This document shows positions 7,686-16,605 of a stretch of DNA of 64,000 bases, piece by piece; the first letter of the stretch is position 1, and each line of letters starts with the position of its first letter. Below the pieces are notes generated by a model. That model was not told the DNA's origin, made no database searches, and saw nothing but the letters and a program-made list of their open reading frames with translations. A program made the translations under genes and the position numbers. Source of the stretch: AC-32 sp038237925 (GTDB taxonomy: Bacteria > Actinomycetota > Thermoleophilia > Gaiellales > Gaiellaceae); the NCBI GenBank assembly GCA_038237925.1, contig JBBRYF010000001.1, positions 248,001 to 312,000 of the forward strand, read 5' to 3'.

Positions 7686-7753
7686 GGAGCGGCTAGCTGG
7701 CGAACTGCCAGCAACTGCGCTGGGCGGTATCAGCTCGAGCGGCGACCGCGTCG

Positions 7754-8209
7754 CTAGCGCCTGAACTGGAGTTCGTGCCAGGACGGGGTCGGCGCAAGCT
7801 CCAGCAGCGCTCGCTCGCCTCCCGGCTCGAGGTACGCGAACTCGGACGCGGCCTCGTCCCACGTCACGTCGAGGCGGCCGTCCTTCACGCGGTGGTCGAG
7901 CCAGGCTCCGCGGAAGACCAGCTTCCGGAGCCAGTACACGAGCGACTCGCCGTCCACGAGCGAGAGTCGCTCCCAGTGCCGCACGAGATACCGCCCGAGC
8001 TCGCTCCGCGGCTCCTCGATCACACCGTCGGCGGTCAGCTCGACGAGGTCGTCGGTTTCCTCCTCGTCGAGCTCGTTCTCGTCGACGAGGCCGAGCCTGA
8101 ACGCGGCCGCGCACACGCGCTGTGCGAAGTCGGGGGCGTTGAAGCTGAAGCGAAGGCGGAGGAACTCGACGACGATGTCGTCGCCCGACGAGTAGTTGTC
8201 CGCGTCCAC
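7754..8209 (-). CDS. Hypothetical acidic protein
   Basis: The 151-residue product has an acidic, Glu/Asp-rich middle (ENELDEEETDDLVEL) and aromatic-rich ends (LVYWLRKLVFRGAWL, WHELQF). No membrane segment, signal peptide or known motif is visible. GTG at 8209 is chosen over a longer upstream reading frame because TATTCT (8216-8221) lies exactly 6 bases ahead, matching the leaderless pattern of the window, and because the upstream extension is Arg-rich and unlike coding sequence. Confidence 0.6.
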   Translation of the reverse strand: MDADNYSSGDDIVVEFLRLRFSFNAPDFAQRVCAAAFRLGLVDENELDEEETDDLVELTADGVIEEPRSELGRYLVRHWERLSLVDGESLVYWLRKLVFRGAWLDHRVKDGRLDVTWDEAASEFAYLEPGGERALLELAPTPSWHELQFRR

Positions 8210-8313
8210 GGGTGGAGAATAGCCCCGGCTGTAGGAGGGCTTGACGAAATACCGCTGAGCCGCCGGAACGCGCTGCTCGCCCCGGCGACGAGCGCTACTC
8301 CGACAAACCCTCC

Positions 8314-8319
8314 TAGACT
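8314..8319 (+). promoter_or_regulatory. -10 box, likely leaderless
   Basis: TAGACT ends 6 bases before the GTG at 8326. The same TAGACT-6 arrangement occurs at 33046, 48030 (minus) and 49389. Confidence 0.55.
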
Positions 8320-8325
8320 GACCGC

Positions 8326-8607
8326 GTGAGCATGAAGGCCGCACTCGCGTCAGGTCTGGTCACGGCCGTGCTCGTGCTGGCTGTCGTCTGGGTCTTCGAG
8401 GTCTCGCTCGAGCGGGCAGCCGTGCTGGCGCCCGTGATCGTGGTCGCGGTCGGCGCTGCCGCCGGCGTGGTGGTGCTCTGGGCGAAGGTCGGCTGGGAGG
8501 CCCTGAAGCGGCAGCGGCGGCCCTGGCTCATGGTTGGGATCTCCGTCGGGGTCCTGGGGCTGATCGCGGTCCTGTCGCTGCTCGGGGTCAACCTCCCCCG
8601 CGAGTAG
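8326..8607 (+). CDS. Small integral membrane protein
   Basis: The 93-residue product has three hydrophobic segments (about 5-25, 31-52 and 69-88) separated by a basic loop with KRQRRPW, so it should be an inner-membrane protein with three spans. No function is recognised. GTG at 8326 follows TAGACT by 6 bases. It precedes recJ by 34 bases on the same strand. Confidence 0.65.
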   Translation: MSMKAALASGLVTAVLVLAVVWVFEVSLERAAVLAPVIVVAVGAAAGVVVLWAKVGWEALKRQRRPWLMVGISVGVLGLIAVLSLLGVNLPRE

Positions 8608-8641
8608 CGCCGTCCGGAGGTCCCCGTACCGTGGACTGCCC

Positions 8642-10504
8642 ATGTCATGGCAGCTGCGAAACGGGTGCGAGAGGGTCGAGGTCGAGGCGCTGTCCTCGGC
8701 GCTCGGCGTCAGCGAGGTGCTCGCAGCGGTGCTCGTCCGGCGCGGCTACGCGAAGGTCGAGGCAGCCCGCGCGTTCCTCGACGCGGAGCTTCCCGAGCAC
8801 GACCCGTTCGAGCTCGGAGACATGCGCGAGGCGTGCGCGGCGATCCGCGCCGCGGTCGAGGCACGGAAGCGCATCTGCGTCCACGGCGACTACGACGCCG
8901 ACGGCATCTGCGCCACGGCGCTCGCCGTCCTCGTCCTCCGCGAGCTCGGCGCGGACGTGTCGTTCCACCTGCCAAGCCGCTTCGACGAGGGTTACGGCGT
9001 CGCCGGCGAGACGCTCGACCGCCTGGCCGCCGAAGGGGTCGGCCTCGTCCTTACCGTCGACTGTGGCGTGACCGCGGTCGCGGAGGTTGCACACGCGCGC
9101 GAGCTCGGGCTCGACGTCGTCGTGACCGACCACCACCGCCCCGGCGACGAGTTGCCGGATTGCCCGGTCGTCGGACCCTACCGCGGCGAGTATCCGTTCC
9201 GCGACCTCTGCGGGACGGGTGTCGTCTGGAAGCTCGGCCAGGCGTTGCTCGGCGCCGACTCCGAGGCGCTAAAGCGGCACCTCGACCTCGTCGCCGTCGC
9301 AACAGTGGCCGATGTCGTGCCGCTGGTCGACGAGAACCGCGGGCTCGCGGTCGCCGGGCTGCGGCAGCTGGCGCGAACCCAGAAGCCGGGCCTGCAGGAG
9401 CTGATGCGCTCGGCGCGCGTCGACGCGGCGGCCGTCGACGCAGCCGCGATCGGCTTCCGGCTCGCTCCGCGTCTCAACGCAGCCGGACGGCTCGGCCGGC
9501 CGGAAGCCGCGCTCGAGCTGCTCCTGAGTGAGGAGCGGGAGCCCGCCGCACAGCTCGCCGCACAGCTCGAGGAGCTCAATCGAGACCGGCAGGCCGTCGA
9601 GGAACGGATCCTGCGCGACGCCGTCGAGGAGATCGAGTCATGGCCCGACTCGAAGCGCCAGCGTCGTGCGTTCGTGGTCGCCGGGGCCGACTGGCACGAG
9701 GGCGTGATCGGGATCGTGGCCTCGCGGCTCGTGGAGCGCTACGCGCGTCCCGTCGTCCTGATCGCCGGAACCGATCGCGACTGGAAGGGCTCGGGCCGCT
9801 CGATCCCCGGATTCGACCTGCATGACGGGCTGCGCCGGTGCGCCGCGCACCTCGAGCGCTGGGGCGGTCACGCGGCCGCGGCTGGGCTCTCGATCAAGCC
9901 GGACAACGTGCCGGCCTTCGCCGACGCGTTCGCCGCGATCGGCGACGAGCGGCTCGCCGACGACGACCTGCGCCCGCCGGAACTCGTCGACGCGCTCGTT
10001 CACGGACCCGACCTGACGCTCGACCTCTGCACGGAGCTGGCGCAGCTCGCGCCGTTCGGTCTCGGCAACCCGAACGTCACGCTGCTGCTCGCGGGCTGCG
10101 AGCTCGTCGACCTCAGCGCGGTGGGCGAGGGGAAGCACCTGAAGTTCCGCGTGCGCGAGGACGGACGCGACTCAGGCAGCGCGATCGCCTTCCGGCTTGG
10201 GCGGCGGCTCGACAGCCTCCGCCGGCCCGGTCATTACGACGTCGCGTTCCAGCTCGAGGCCAACCAGTGGAACGGCACGGTCGCGCCGCAGCTGAACGTG
10301 CGGCACGTGCTCGAGGCGGACGAGCGCTACCTGGACAAGCGCGAATGGCTCAAGGGCGAGTGGCGGAAGGAGCAGCGCGACCCTGCCGCCGCGGCGATCT
10401 TCGAGGAGCTCGGCCTGGCCGAGGGTGGCACCAGGAGGCACCTACTCGAGTCCGAGAGCTTCCTCGCGTTGCTCGCGGAGCCCGAGCTCGCCCGCGCCGC
10501 CTAG
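8642..10504 (+). CDS. recJ: Single-stranded-DNA-specific exonuclease RecJ
   Basis: RecJ digests single-stranded DNA 5' to 3' in recombination and mismatch repair. The 620-residue protein carries the DHH-phosphoesterase motifs: HGDYDADG (Asp83, Asp85), TVDCG (139-142) and TDHH (163-165), then a DHHA1 domain with GGHAAAAG near residue 405 and a C-terminal OB domain with the final 80 residues extended. Metal ligands are intact. ATG at 8642 is the family-like start. The neighbour rel follows after about 270 bases. Confidence 0.95.
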   Translation: MSWQLRNGCERVEVEALSSALGVSEVLAAVLVRRGYAKVEAARAFLDAELPEHDPFELGDMREACAAIRAAVEARKRICVHGDYDADGICATALAVLVLRELGADVSFHLPSRFDEGYGVAGETLDRLAAEGVGLVLTVDCGVTAVAEVAHARELGLDVVVTDHHRPGDELPDCPVVGPYRGEYPFRDLCGTGVVWKLGQALLGADSEALKRHLDLVAVATVADVVPLVDENRGLAVAGLRQLARTQKPGLQELMRSARVDAAAVDAAAIGFRLAPRLNAAGRLGRPEAALELLLSEEREPAAQLAAQLEELNRDRQAVEERILRDAVEEIESWPDSKRQRRAFVVAGADWHEGVIGIVASRLVERYARPVVLIAGTDRDWKGSGRSIPGFDLHDGLRRCAAHLERWGGHAAAAGLSIKPDNVPAFADAFAAIGDERLADDDLRPPELVDALVHGPDLTLDLCTELAQLAPFGLGNPNVTLLLAGCELVDLSAVGEGKHLKFRVREDGRDSGSAIAFRLGRRLDSLRRPGHYDVAFQLEANQWNGTVAPQLNVRHVLEADERYLDKREWLKGEWRKEQRDPAAAAIFEELGLAEGGTRRHLLESESFLALLAEPELARAA

Positions 10505-10770
10505 CGGGACTACGGTTCCCGCCGGGCTACGTCAAGACGGACGACGGCCGCCCGCGGCACTGATCGCCGCCAGCTGAGCCTGCCGCGGCCGCCAGGGCCG
10601 CGATGCTCGCGCCGTGTTGTCGAGCGTCACGAGCAACCGCGCCAACCGCGCGGCCTTTCGCTCTTTCCGTCTTCTGCGCATGAGGGCCATCGTTCGCTTC
10701 GGATGAGTTCCCTCCTGCGCAGGGAATTACTCGCAGCGGCCAGGGAAAAGGCCGGGAGTACAATTTCCTC
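10504..10770. other. Intergenic region between recJ and rel
   Basis: About 265 bases without a convincing gene. It holds a 6-bp hairpin directly after recJ (10504-10522) that may act as a weak terminator, and the rel promoter box TACAAT (10759-10764) at the other end. Confidence 0.5.
10759..10764 (+). promoter_or_regulatory. -10 box of a likely leaderless rel promoter
   Basis: TACAAT ends 6 bases before the ATG at 10771. No Shine-Dalgarno sequence lies between them. Confidence 0.6.
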
Positions 10771-12978
10771 ATGACGGTCATCGAGTCTGCAGAACGGCAT
10801 CAGGAGCTCATCGACGAGCTGATCGGGACCGTCGCTGCCTACAACAAGGACGTCGACCGCGATCTCCTGACGCGAGCGTTCCGCTTCGCCGCAGCGGCTC
10901 ATGAAGGCCAGCAGCGGCGCTCTGGCGAGGACTTCATCCACCACCCGTGGGGCGCGGCGAAGATCTGCGCCGACCTCCGCCTGGACGAGCAGACCATCGC
11001 GGCCGCGCTTCTGCACGACGTGGTCGAGGACACGAGCACGGAGATCAAGGAGGTGCGCGCGGAGTTCGGCGACGAGATCGCGCAGCTCGTCGAGGGCGTG
11101 ACGAAGCTGACGCGGATTCGGTTCCAGAGCCGCGAGCAGGCCGAGGCCGAGAACTACCGGAAGATGATCGTGGCGATGGCGCAGGACGTGCGCGTGATCC
11201 TGATCAAGCTCGCCGACCGGCTGCACAACATGCGCACGATCGAGTACCTCGGCAAGCAGAAGCAGGTGCAGAAGGCGAAGGAGACGATCGAGGTCTACGC
11301 GCCGCTTGCCCACCGGCTCGGGATCAACAAGCTGAAGTGGGAGCTCGAGGACCTCGCGTTCTCGGCGCTGCACCCCCGTAAGTACGACGAGATCAAGGCG
11401 ATGGTGAGCGAGCGCCGTACCGATCGCGAAGAGCACGTGCGCGAGGCGGCGATGACCCTGCAGCGCGAGCTCGAGAAGGTCGACATCCCGGCCGACATCT
11501 CGGGGCGCGCGAAGCACTTCTATTCGATCTACGACAAGATGGCCAAGAAGGGCCGCGAGTTCAACGAGATCTACGACCTCACCGCGATGCGCGTGATCGC
11601 GGAGCGCGGCGGTGAGGAAGGGACGCGCGACTGCTACGGCGCGCTCGGCCTGATCCACTCTCTTTGGAAGCCGATGCCCGGCCGCTTCAAGGACTACGTC
11701 GCGATGCCGAAGCTGAACGGCTACCAGGCGCTGCACACGACGGTGATCGGTCCCGAGGGACGACCGCTCGAGATCCAGGTTCGCACGCGCGAGATGCACG
11801 AGACCGCGGAGTTCGGAGTCGCCGCGCACTGGCTCTACAAGCACGGCCGCGCCGGCAAGACGCGTGACGACGAGTGGGTCGCGTGGGTCCGGCAGCTGAT
11901 GGACTGGCAGGAGGACGAGACAGATCCGCGCGAGTTCATCAAGACCTTCCGCACCGATCTCTTCGACGACGAGGTCTACGTCTTCACGCCGAAGGGCGAG
12001 GTCAAGGTGCTGCCCGCCGGCTCGACGCCGATCGACTTCGCCTACGCCGTGCACACCGACGTCGGCCACCGGACCGTCGGCGCGAAGATCAACGGGCGCA
12101 TCGTCCCGCTGCACTACCGCCTCAAGAGCGGCGACTTCGTCGAGATCCTGACCACGAAGAGCGGGCGCGGCCCGTCGCGCGACTGGATGTCGCTCGCGGC
12201 CTCCTCGCGGGCCCGCAACAAGATCCGCCAGTGGTACTCGCGCGAGACGCGTGAGGAGACCGAGCAGAAGGGCCGCGAGACCCTCGAGACGGCGCTGAAG
12301 AAGCAGAACCTGCCTTATCGCAAGCTCCAGGGCTCCGCGGTGCTGGCGCAGGTGATCCGGGAGCTCGGCTTCAAGAAGGCGGAGGACTTCTACCTGGCGC
12401 TCGGCTCCGGGAAGCTCCAGCCGGGCCAGATCGTCAACAAGGTGATCCAGCGGCTGAAGACCGAGGAGGTCGCGCAGGAGGAGGCCGTGCCGCTCAAGGC
12501 GCCGAAGGCGCGCCACGCCACGGCGAGCGAGAACTTCGGCATCGCCGTGCGCGGGATCGACGACGTGCTCGTGCGGCTGGCGAAGTGCTGCACACCGCTC
12601 CCCGGCGACCCGATCGTCGGCTACGTCTCGCTTGGCAAAGGGATCACGATCCACCGCGAGGACTGCTCGAACGTCAAGGCCCTGAAGCGGAACCCGGAGC
12701 GGTTCACGAAAGTCTCGTGGGACGGCGGCGCGACTCAGAGCTTCCGGGTTCAGATCTCGGTGGACTCGTGGGACCGGCCGCGACTACTCGAGGACGTGGC
12801 CCGCACCTTCGCCGAGCACGGCGCGAACATCGTCGAGTACGGCGGTCACGTCGAGGACCAGCTTGCGAAGAACTGGTACGTCGCCGAGGTGGGAGACGTG
12901 AAGGCGCTAAGGAGCCTGCTGACCGCGCTGCGCAACGTCGACGCCGTCTTCGACGCCTACCGCGTCACGCCCTCGTAG
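10771..12978 (+). CDS. rel: Bifunctional (p)ppGpp synthetase/hydrolase Rel
   Basis: Rel makes and degrades the stringent-response alarmone (p)ppGpp. The 735-residue protein has, in order, the HD hydrolase domain (about 45-145; HHPWGAAKI, LLHDVVEDT), the synthetase domain (about 240-350; YDLTAMRVIAE, KDYVAMPKLNGYQALHTTV), TGS (about 400-460; VYVFTPKGEVKVLPAGSTP), a zinc-finger/helical region with KCCTPLPGDPIVGY and a C-terminal ACT domain. Both catalytic halves keep their key residues, so it is bifunctional like actinobacterial Rel. It is monocistronic, ending before a strong hairpin. Confidence 0.96.
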   Translation: MTVIESAERHQELIDELIGTVAAYNKDVDRDLLTRAFRFAAAAHEGQQRRSGEDFIHHPWGAAKICADLRLDEQTIAAALLHDVVEDTSTEIKEVRAEFGDEIAQLVEGVTKLTRIRFQSREQAEAENYRKMIVAMAQDVRVILIKLADRLHNMRTIEYLGKQKQVQKAKETIEVYAPLAHRLGINKLKWELEDLAFSALHPRKYDEIKAMVSERRTDREEHVREAAMTLQRELEKVDIPADISGRAKHFYSIYDKMAKKGREFNEIYDLTAMRVIAERGGEEGTRDCYGALGLIHSLWKPMPGRFKDYVAMPKLNGYQALHTTVIGPEGRPLEIQVRTREMHETAEFGVAAHWLYKHGRAGKTRDDEWVAWVRQLMDWQEDETDPREFIKTFRTDLFDDEVYVFTPKGEVKVLPAGSTPIDFAYAVHTDVGHRTVGAKINGRIVPLHYRLKSGDFVEILTTKSGRGPSRDWMSLAASSRARNKIRQWYSRETREETEQKGRETLETALKKQNLPYRKLQGSAVLAQVIRELGFKKAEDFYLALGSGKLQPGQIVNKVIQRLKTEEVAQEEAVPLKAPKARHATASENFGIAVRGIDDVLVRLAKCCTPLPGDPIVGYVSLGKGITIHREDCSNVKALKRNPERFTKVSWDGGATQSFRVQISVDSWDRPRLLEDVARTFAEHGANIVEYGGHVEDQLAKNWYVAEVGDVKALRSLLTALRNVDAVFDAYRVTPS

Positions 12979-12993
12979 ATCCTTTTCGACGAA

Positions 12994-13046
12994 CCCTCGA
13001 ACGAGGGATCGTCCCTCGAACGAGCGGGGTACCTCGAACAAGGGAT
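12994..13046. repeat. Three short direct repeats downstream of rel
   Basis: Three copies of about 16 bases with the core CCTCGAAC(G/A)AG start at 12994, 13013 and 13031, spaced 18-19 bases. Copies one and two also form a 7-bp stem (13002-13018). No gene overlaps them. Confidence 0.6.
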
Positions 13047-13146
13047 GGCGCTTTTCGCGCGCCTGACTACAACGTGATGTAGGGGAGGGGGGCATCTCGA
13101 AAGAGAGCTGCGGCGCCCGTTCGTCTTGAGGACAGCGGGCGGGCGC

Positions 13147-13186
13147 CCGGCGCGCCCGGCCGGTGGCGGCCGTCCGGGCGCGCCGG
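13147..13186. terminator. Perfect 13-bp GC hairpin between rel and the sulfatase gene
   Basis: Arms 13147-13159 and 13174-13186 are perfectly complementary, and a further small CCG/CGG stem lies inside the loop. It sits between two convergent genes and can serve both. No T-tract is present. Confidence 0.7.
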
Positions 13187-13191
13187 TCGCC

Positions 13192-15105
13192 TCAGTGCAC
13201 GGCGTAGACGCGGGGAACCGCATGGTTGAGCGCTTTGCGCGGCACGAGCGCCCAGAACTGCCCGTCCGCGACCGGGACCACCGCGACGACTCGACCCTTC
13301 GCCACCACCACGACCGAGCGCGCGCCCGTGATGCGGCCGCTGATCTGGAGCAGGGGGCTCGAGCGGTCGATCGCGTCGAGCTTCGTCACGCGGCGGCCTC
13401 CCTCGATCGAGTGACCGAGAAGCCCGCGGTCGGGGCCGACGGCGTAGAGCGTCGAGAGCGGCTCGTCCGATCCGAGGAGTGAAAGCTGGCGCCTAAGGGC
13501 CTGCTGTCGACGTGCGAGGAGCTCCACGGAGGGGACGATGAGGTGCTTGCCGCGGTCCTTCGCGACGTCGACCTTTCGAGCGCGGTATTGCGGCGAGAGC
13601 GCGTTCTGCCCGTCCACTCCCCAAGGCAGCCGGACACCGAGCGCGCCTGCGATCGTGGGCAACACGTCAACCGACTGCGTCGGCGTTCGGATGACTCGGC
13701 CTCGCTGCTCGTGGGGCAGCTTCACGAACAGCGGCACATACGCGATGTCGGGAAGATTCACGTCCGAGGCCGGCCGCCGCTTCTCGCCGGCGCGGAAACT
13801 CAAGCCCTCGTCGGCCGTGACGACGAGCAACGAGCCGTCGTAGAGGCCGGCGGAGCGCAGCCGGGCGACGAGCGTGCCGAGCAGTCTGTCGGCGTAGCCG
13901 AGCTGGAGCAGGTGGCGCTGCCAGTACTGGTCGACCGCGGCCTGGTTCTTCGTCCAGACCTCTGCGGAGCTCCAGCCCGGCGCGGGTCGGAGCGTGTACT
14001 GCAGGCCCGAAGGCAGATACCGCCACGGGCTGTGCGGCAGGAGCAGGTGGAGATACCAGAGTGCCGGGCGACTGGTTGGGGCGATGGTCGGCAGGAACCG
14101 CTCGAACCGGTCTTTGGGGTCCGAGCTGCCGCGTCCGTTGTGCCAGAAGTCCTCCCAGCTGTCCGAGACGGAGGGGATTCCATGGGCAAGGTCGTCCGGG
14201 AGCAGTGTGTGTAGGTAGACGATGGCGGTGTCGGCGAAGAGCGATCCCATCCGCGCGCCGAGCGAGTTGCCGCTTGGGGCGCACAGCTTCGGCGGGCAGA
14301 GGTGTGTCTCGGTCTCGACGACGTGGAGCTGAGCATCGCCGCCGCCGAGAAGCGTGAAGAGGTTCCGCGGGTGGTCGTCATAGACCGGTAGCTCCTCGGG
14401 TCGCGGGTAGCGCCCGGTGAGCAAGGAGGGGACCCCGTGCAAGGTTCCTTCCGAGACGACGCTCTCGTTCGCGAACCAGTCCGAGTGGCGCTGGAGGGCA
14501 GTGAAGTGCGGGAAGCGCACGGGGTCGACAACTCCGCGCCGATCGAGCAGCGAATTCGTCGGCAACTCGTCGAAGACGACGACGATCGCCGAAGCGCGTG
14601 GGTGTCCTGCGGCGGCGTAGGCGATCGGGGTCCCGGAGAGGGTCAGTCGCGACGCATCGGAATGACCTAGGAACAGGGCGAGAAAGAGCAGCGGTGCGGG
14701 CGCCAGCACCGTCAGGACGAGCCGCGCGCCGGGCTGCCAGGCGTAGAGCATGGCGGCCGCGACCCCTACTAGCCCGGCGACCAGCGCGAGCACCGTCCCC
14801 GATTCGCTCGCGCCGCCGATCACCTCGAGCGCGAACGCCCCCACGAGCGCCGCCACGACGACGAGGTGCACCGGGAACCGGGCCGACCGCGGGAGCATTG
14901 CTTCCAGCGCCAACAGCACGGCCGGTGCAATCAGCGCAACGGCCAGCGCGAACAGGATCACATCCCAGCGGGTCGAGCCTCTGGCGCCGAAGAACTCGCC
15001 GTTCTTGCCCAGCAGGTCGAAGAGCGGCTGCGCGACCGCGAACGACCAGAGCACGAGCAGGTGCAGGCCGGCCAGCCGCAACGGCGGGGCCGGGGGGCGG
15101 GTCAC
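13192..15105 (-). CDS. Membrane-anchored sulfatase/phosphoethanolamine-transferase-like protein
   Basis: The 637-residue product starts with about five hydrophobic segments (residues 10-190) and continues into an alkaline-phosphatase-superfamily domain: IVVVFDELPTNSLLD (metal Asp), GTLHGVPSLLTGRYP (nucleophile region) and VVTADEGLSF near residue 470. The usual sulfatase Cys/Ser signature is replaced by Thr/His in this segment, as in the lipoteichoic acid synthase-like and phosphotransferase branches, so substrate is uncertain. The GTG at 15105 overlaps the TGA of the methyltransferase upstream. It probably modifies a cell-surface glycan or lipid. Confidence 0.8.
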   Translation of the reverse strand: MTRPPAPPLRLAGLHLLVLWSFAVAQPLFDLLGKNGEFFGARGSTRWDVILFALAVALIAPAVLLALEAMLPRSARFPVHLVVVAALVGAFALEVIGGASESGTVLALVAGLVGVAAAMLYAWQPGARLVLTVLAPAPLLFLALFLGHSDASRLTLSGTPIAYAAAGHPRASAIVVVFDELPTNSLLDRRGVVDPVRFPHFTALQRHSDWFANESVVSEGTLHGVPSLLTGRYPRPEELPVYDDHPRNLFTLLGGGDAQLHVVETETHLCPPKLCAPSGNSLGARMGSLFADTAIVYLHTLLPDDLAHGIPSVSDSWEDFWHNGRGSSDPKDRFERFLPTIAPTSRPALWYLHLLLPHSPWRYLPSGLQYTLRPAPGWSSAEVWTKNQAAVDQYWQRHLLQLGYADRLLGTLVARLRSAGLYDGSLLVVTADEGLSFRAGEKRRPASDVNLPDIAYVPLFVKLPHEQRGRVIRTPTQSVDVLPTIAGALGVRLPWGVDGQNALSPQYRARKVDVAKDRGKHLIVPSVELLARRQQALRRQLSLLGSDEPLSTLYAVGPDRGLLGHSIEGGRRVTKLDAIDRSSPLLQISGRITGARSVVVVAKGRVVAVVPVADGQFWALVPRKALNHAVPRVYAVH

Positions 15106-16460
15106 GAGCGGGGCTTGGCGAGGTAGAGCGTGCGCGTGCCCGAGCCGAGCTGCTCTTGCCGCTCGACCTCGAAGCCGTGGGCCAGCGCACGCTCGAACTC
15201 CTCGCGGCCGTAGGACGCGTGGGTCTCGGCGCGCTTGGCGGCGAGCAGCCGCGTGACCATCGGGTCGCCACGGTCGGCGAACTCGATCACGAGTCGCGCC
15301 CCGAGGCTCCGTAGCCAGCCGGCGAGCTCGGCAAAGGGCACGTTGCGACCGATCGCGAGGTGGTGGACGAGCGCGAGGCAGAGGACAAGGTCGGGCCGGC
15401 CGCGCTGCTCGAGCCGCTGCCGCTCGACGCCGCGCCAGCCACGGGCCGGCGAGGCGTCCGCCAGGTCGACCACGAGCGGCAGGATCGTCTTCGACTTTTC
15501 GCCGCGGAGCTTTGTGTACAGCTCGGCGACGACGCGTTCGTCCCCGTCCACCGCGAGCACGTACTCCGCGTCGAGGGCGCGCGAAAAGCGGCCGTCGTTG
15601 GCGCCGAGGTCCCAGGCAAGCCGGGCCGAGCCGGCCTCGCGGACAAACTGCTCCTTCCGCTCGGCGTCGTCGTCGGTGTACGGCGCGGCCTCGCGGTAGC
15701 CGGCCCACTCGGAGCGGCCGCGCTTCGGCGAGAGCCGCTCGACGAGCTTGCGCAGCCGCCGCACGTTCGCCTGGATCAGCTCCTTCTTGAACCCCGCTGC
15801 CTTGAGCTCGGAGCGGACGTCGCGCTCACGGTCGGCGTGCTTCGCCTCTAGCCGGTCGTGGAGGACGACATGCGTGAGGACGCCGCGGCGGAAGCGCGGC
15901 AGGAGCGCGCGCGCCTGCGAGGGCTCGATCCCCTCGAGGCTCCCGCGCAACCACGGCTGCGGCGCGATGCCGCGGTACGCCTGCAGCATCAGCGGATAGA
16001 GGAAGAGCGCGCAGAACTGCCGGTAGCCGGCCCAGGGCTCGCCGTCGCGCAACCGCTCGAACGAGCCGACGTCGACGAACACCGGCTGCGTGCCGCGCCA
16101 CTGGGTGTTGTACGGCGAGCCGTCCTTGAGCACGAACCCCTCGGCCAGAGCCTCGTCTAACAGTCCGAGCTGGAGCAGCGCCGCTTCGCGCAACATCTCG
16201 AACGGCCACTCGTACGGGTACGAGACGAACGGCAGCCGCTCGTGGCGCAGGACGCCGGGCTCGATCTCCTCGGTCGCGACGATGCGGCCGTCCTCGAGCG
16301 CGCGACGGAAGAAGCGCGCGCTCTCGAGCGCCGACCAGTCCTCTCGGCCGCGCGGGGAGAGCTCGCGCAGCACCTCGCCCTCGGCCGAGTACACGACTCG
16401 AGCCTCGGGATCGCGAAAGGAGGCGGGCTCCGGAGTCCTAGTTGTGGGTGTCGTCGTCAT
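15102..16460 (-). CDS. Class I SAM-dependent methyltransferase with an N-terminal extension
   Basis: The 452-residue protein has an N-terminal region of about 240 residues (VLRELSPRGREDWSALES, DGSPYNTQWRGTQPVFVDVGSF interrupted by helices) and a C-terminal Rossmann methyltransferase with WDLGANDGRFSRAL (SAM motif I, near 285), VLAVDGDERV and DLVLCLALVHHL. The target is unknown. The ATG at 16460 lies inside the end of a 52-residue ORF, and its stop overlaps the sulfatase-like gene, so the three form one operon. Similar methyltransferase-sulfatase pairs exist in cell-surface loci of other Actinobacteria. Confidence 0.85.
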   Translation of the reverse strand: MTTTPTTRTPEPASFRDPEARVVYSAEGEVLRELSPRGREDWSALESARFFRRALEDGRIVATEEIEPGVLRHERLPFVSYPYEWPFEMLREAALLQLGLLDEALAEGFVLKDGSPYNTQWRGTQPVFVDVGSFERLRDGEPWAGYRQFCALFLYPLMLQAYRGIAPQPWLRGSLEGIEPSQARALLPRFRRGVLTHVVLHDRLEAKHADRERDVRSELKAAGFKKELIQANVRRLRKLVERLSPKRGRSEWAGYREAAPYTDDDAERKEQFVREAGSARLAWDLGANDGRFSRALDAEYVLAVDGDERVVAELYTKLRGEKSKTILPLVVDLADASPARGWRGVERQRLEQRGRPDLVLCLALVHHLAIGRNVPFAELAGWLRSLGARLVIEFADRGDPMVTRLLAAKRAETHASYGREEFERALAHGFEVERQEQLGSGTRTLYLAKPRS

Positions 16461-16596
16461 CCCTGCGGATGCGCAGAGCCCGCAGGAAGCGCCGCCACGT
16501 CAGCTTCGCGGTCACCCCGACGGCCGCCGCGCCGCCGAGGATGATCTGGAGCAGCATGCTCCCCGAGCCGGCGTCGAGGTAGTTGAGCGGTGCCAT
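16438..16596 (-). CDS. 52-residue membrane protein heading the sulfatase-methyltransferase operon
   Basis: ATG 16596 to TAG 16438 encodes 52 residues: an N-terminal NYLDAGSGSMLLQ segment, one hydrophobic stretch (about 14-30) and a basic then acidic tail (RRFLRALRIRRDDDD). A YLDPGSGS-type start is a recurring feature of small proteins found beside sulfatase-like genes. TAAGAT (16603-16608) lies exactly 6 bases upstream, giving a leaderless promoter for the whole operon. The last 23 bases overlap the methyltransferase start, which implies coupling. Confidence 0.75.
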   Translation of the reverse strand: MAPLNYLDAGSGSMLLQIILGGAAAVGVTAKLTWRRFLRALRIRRDDDDTHN

Positions 16597-16605
16597 GCCG
16601 GGATC

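Noticed and set aside
10527..10781. Minus-strand 84-codon frame between recJ and rel
   Set aside because: Low-complexity Ala/Arg composition, no start signal, and it runs antisense into the rel promoter and start.
12994..13046. Possible CRISPR array
   Set aside because: The repeats are too short, the spacers are only 2-3 bases long and there are no cas genes nearby.
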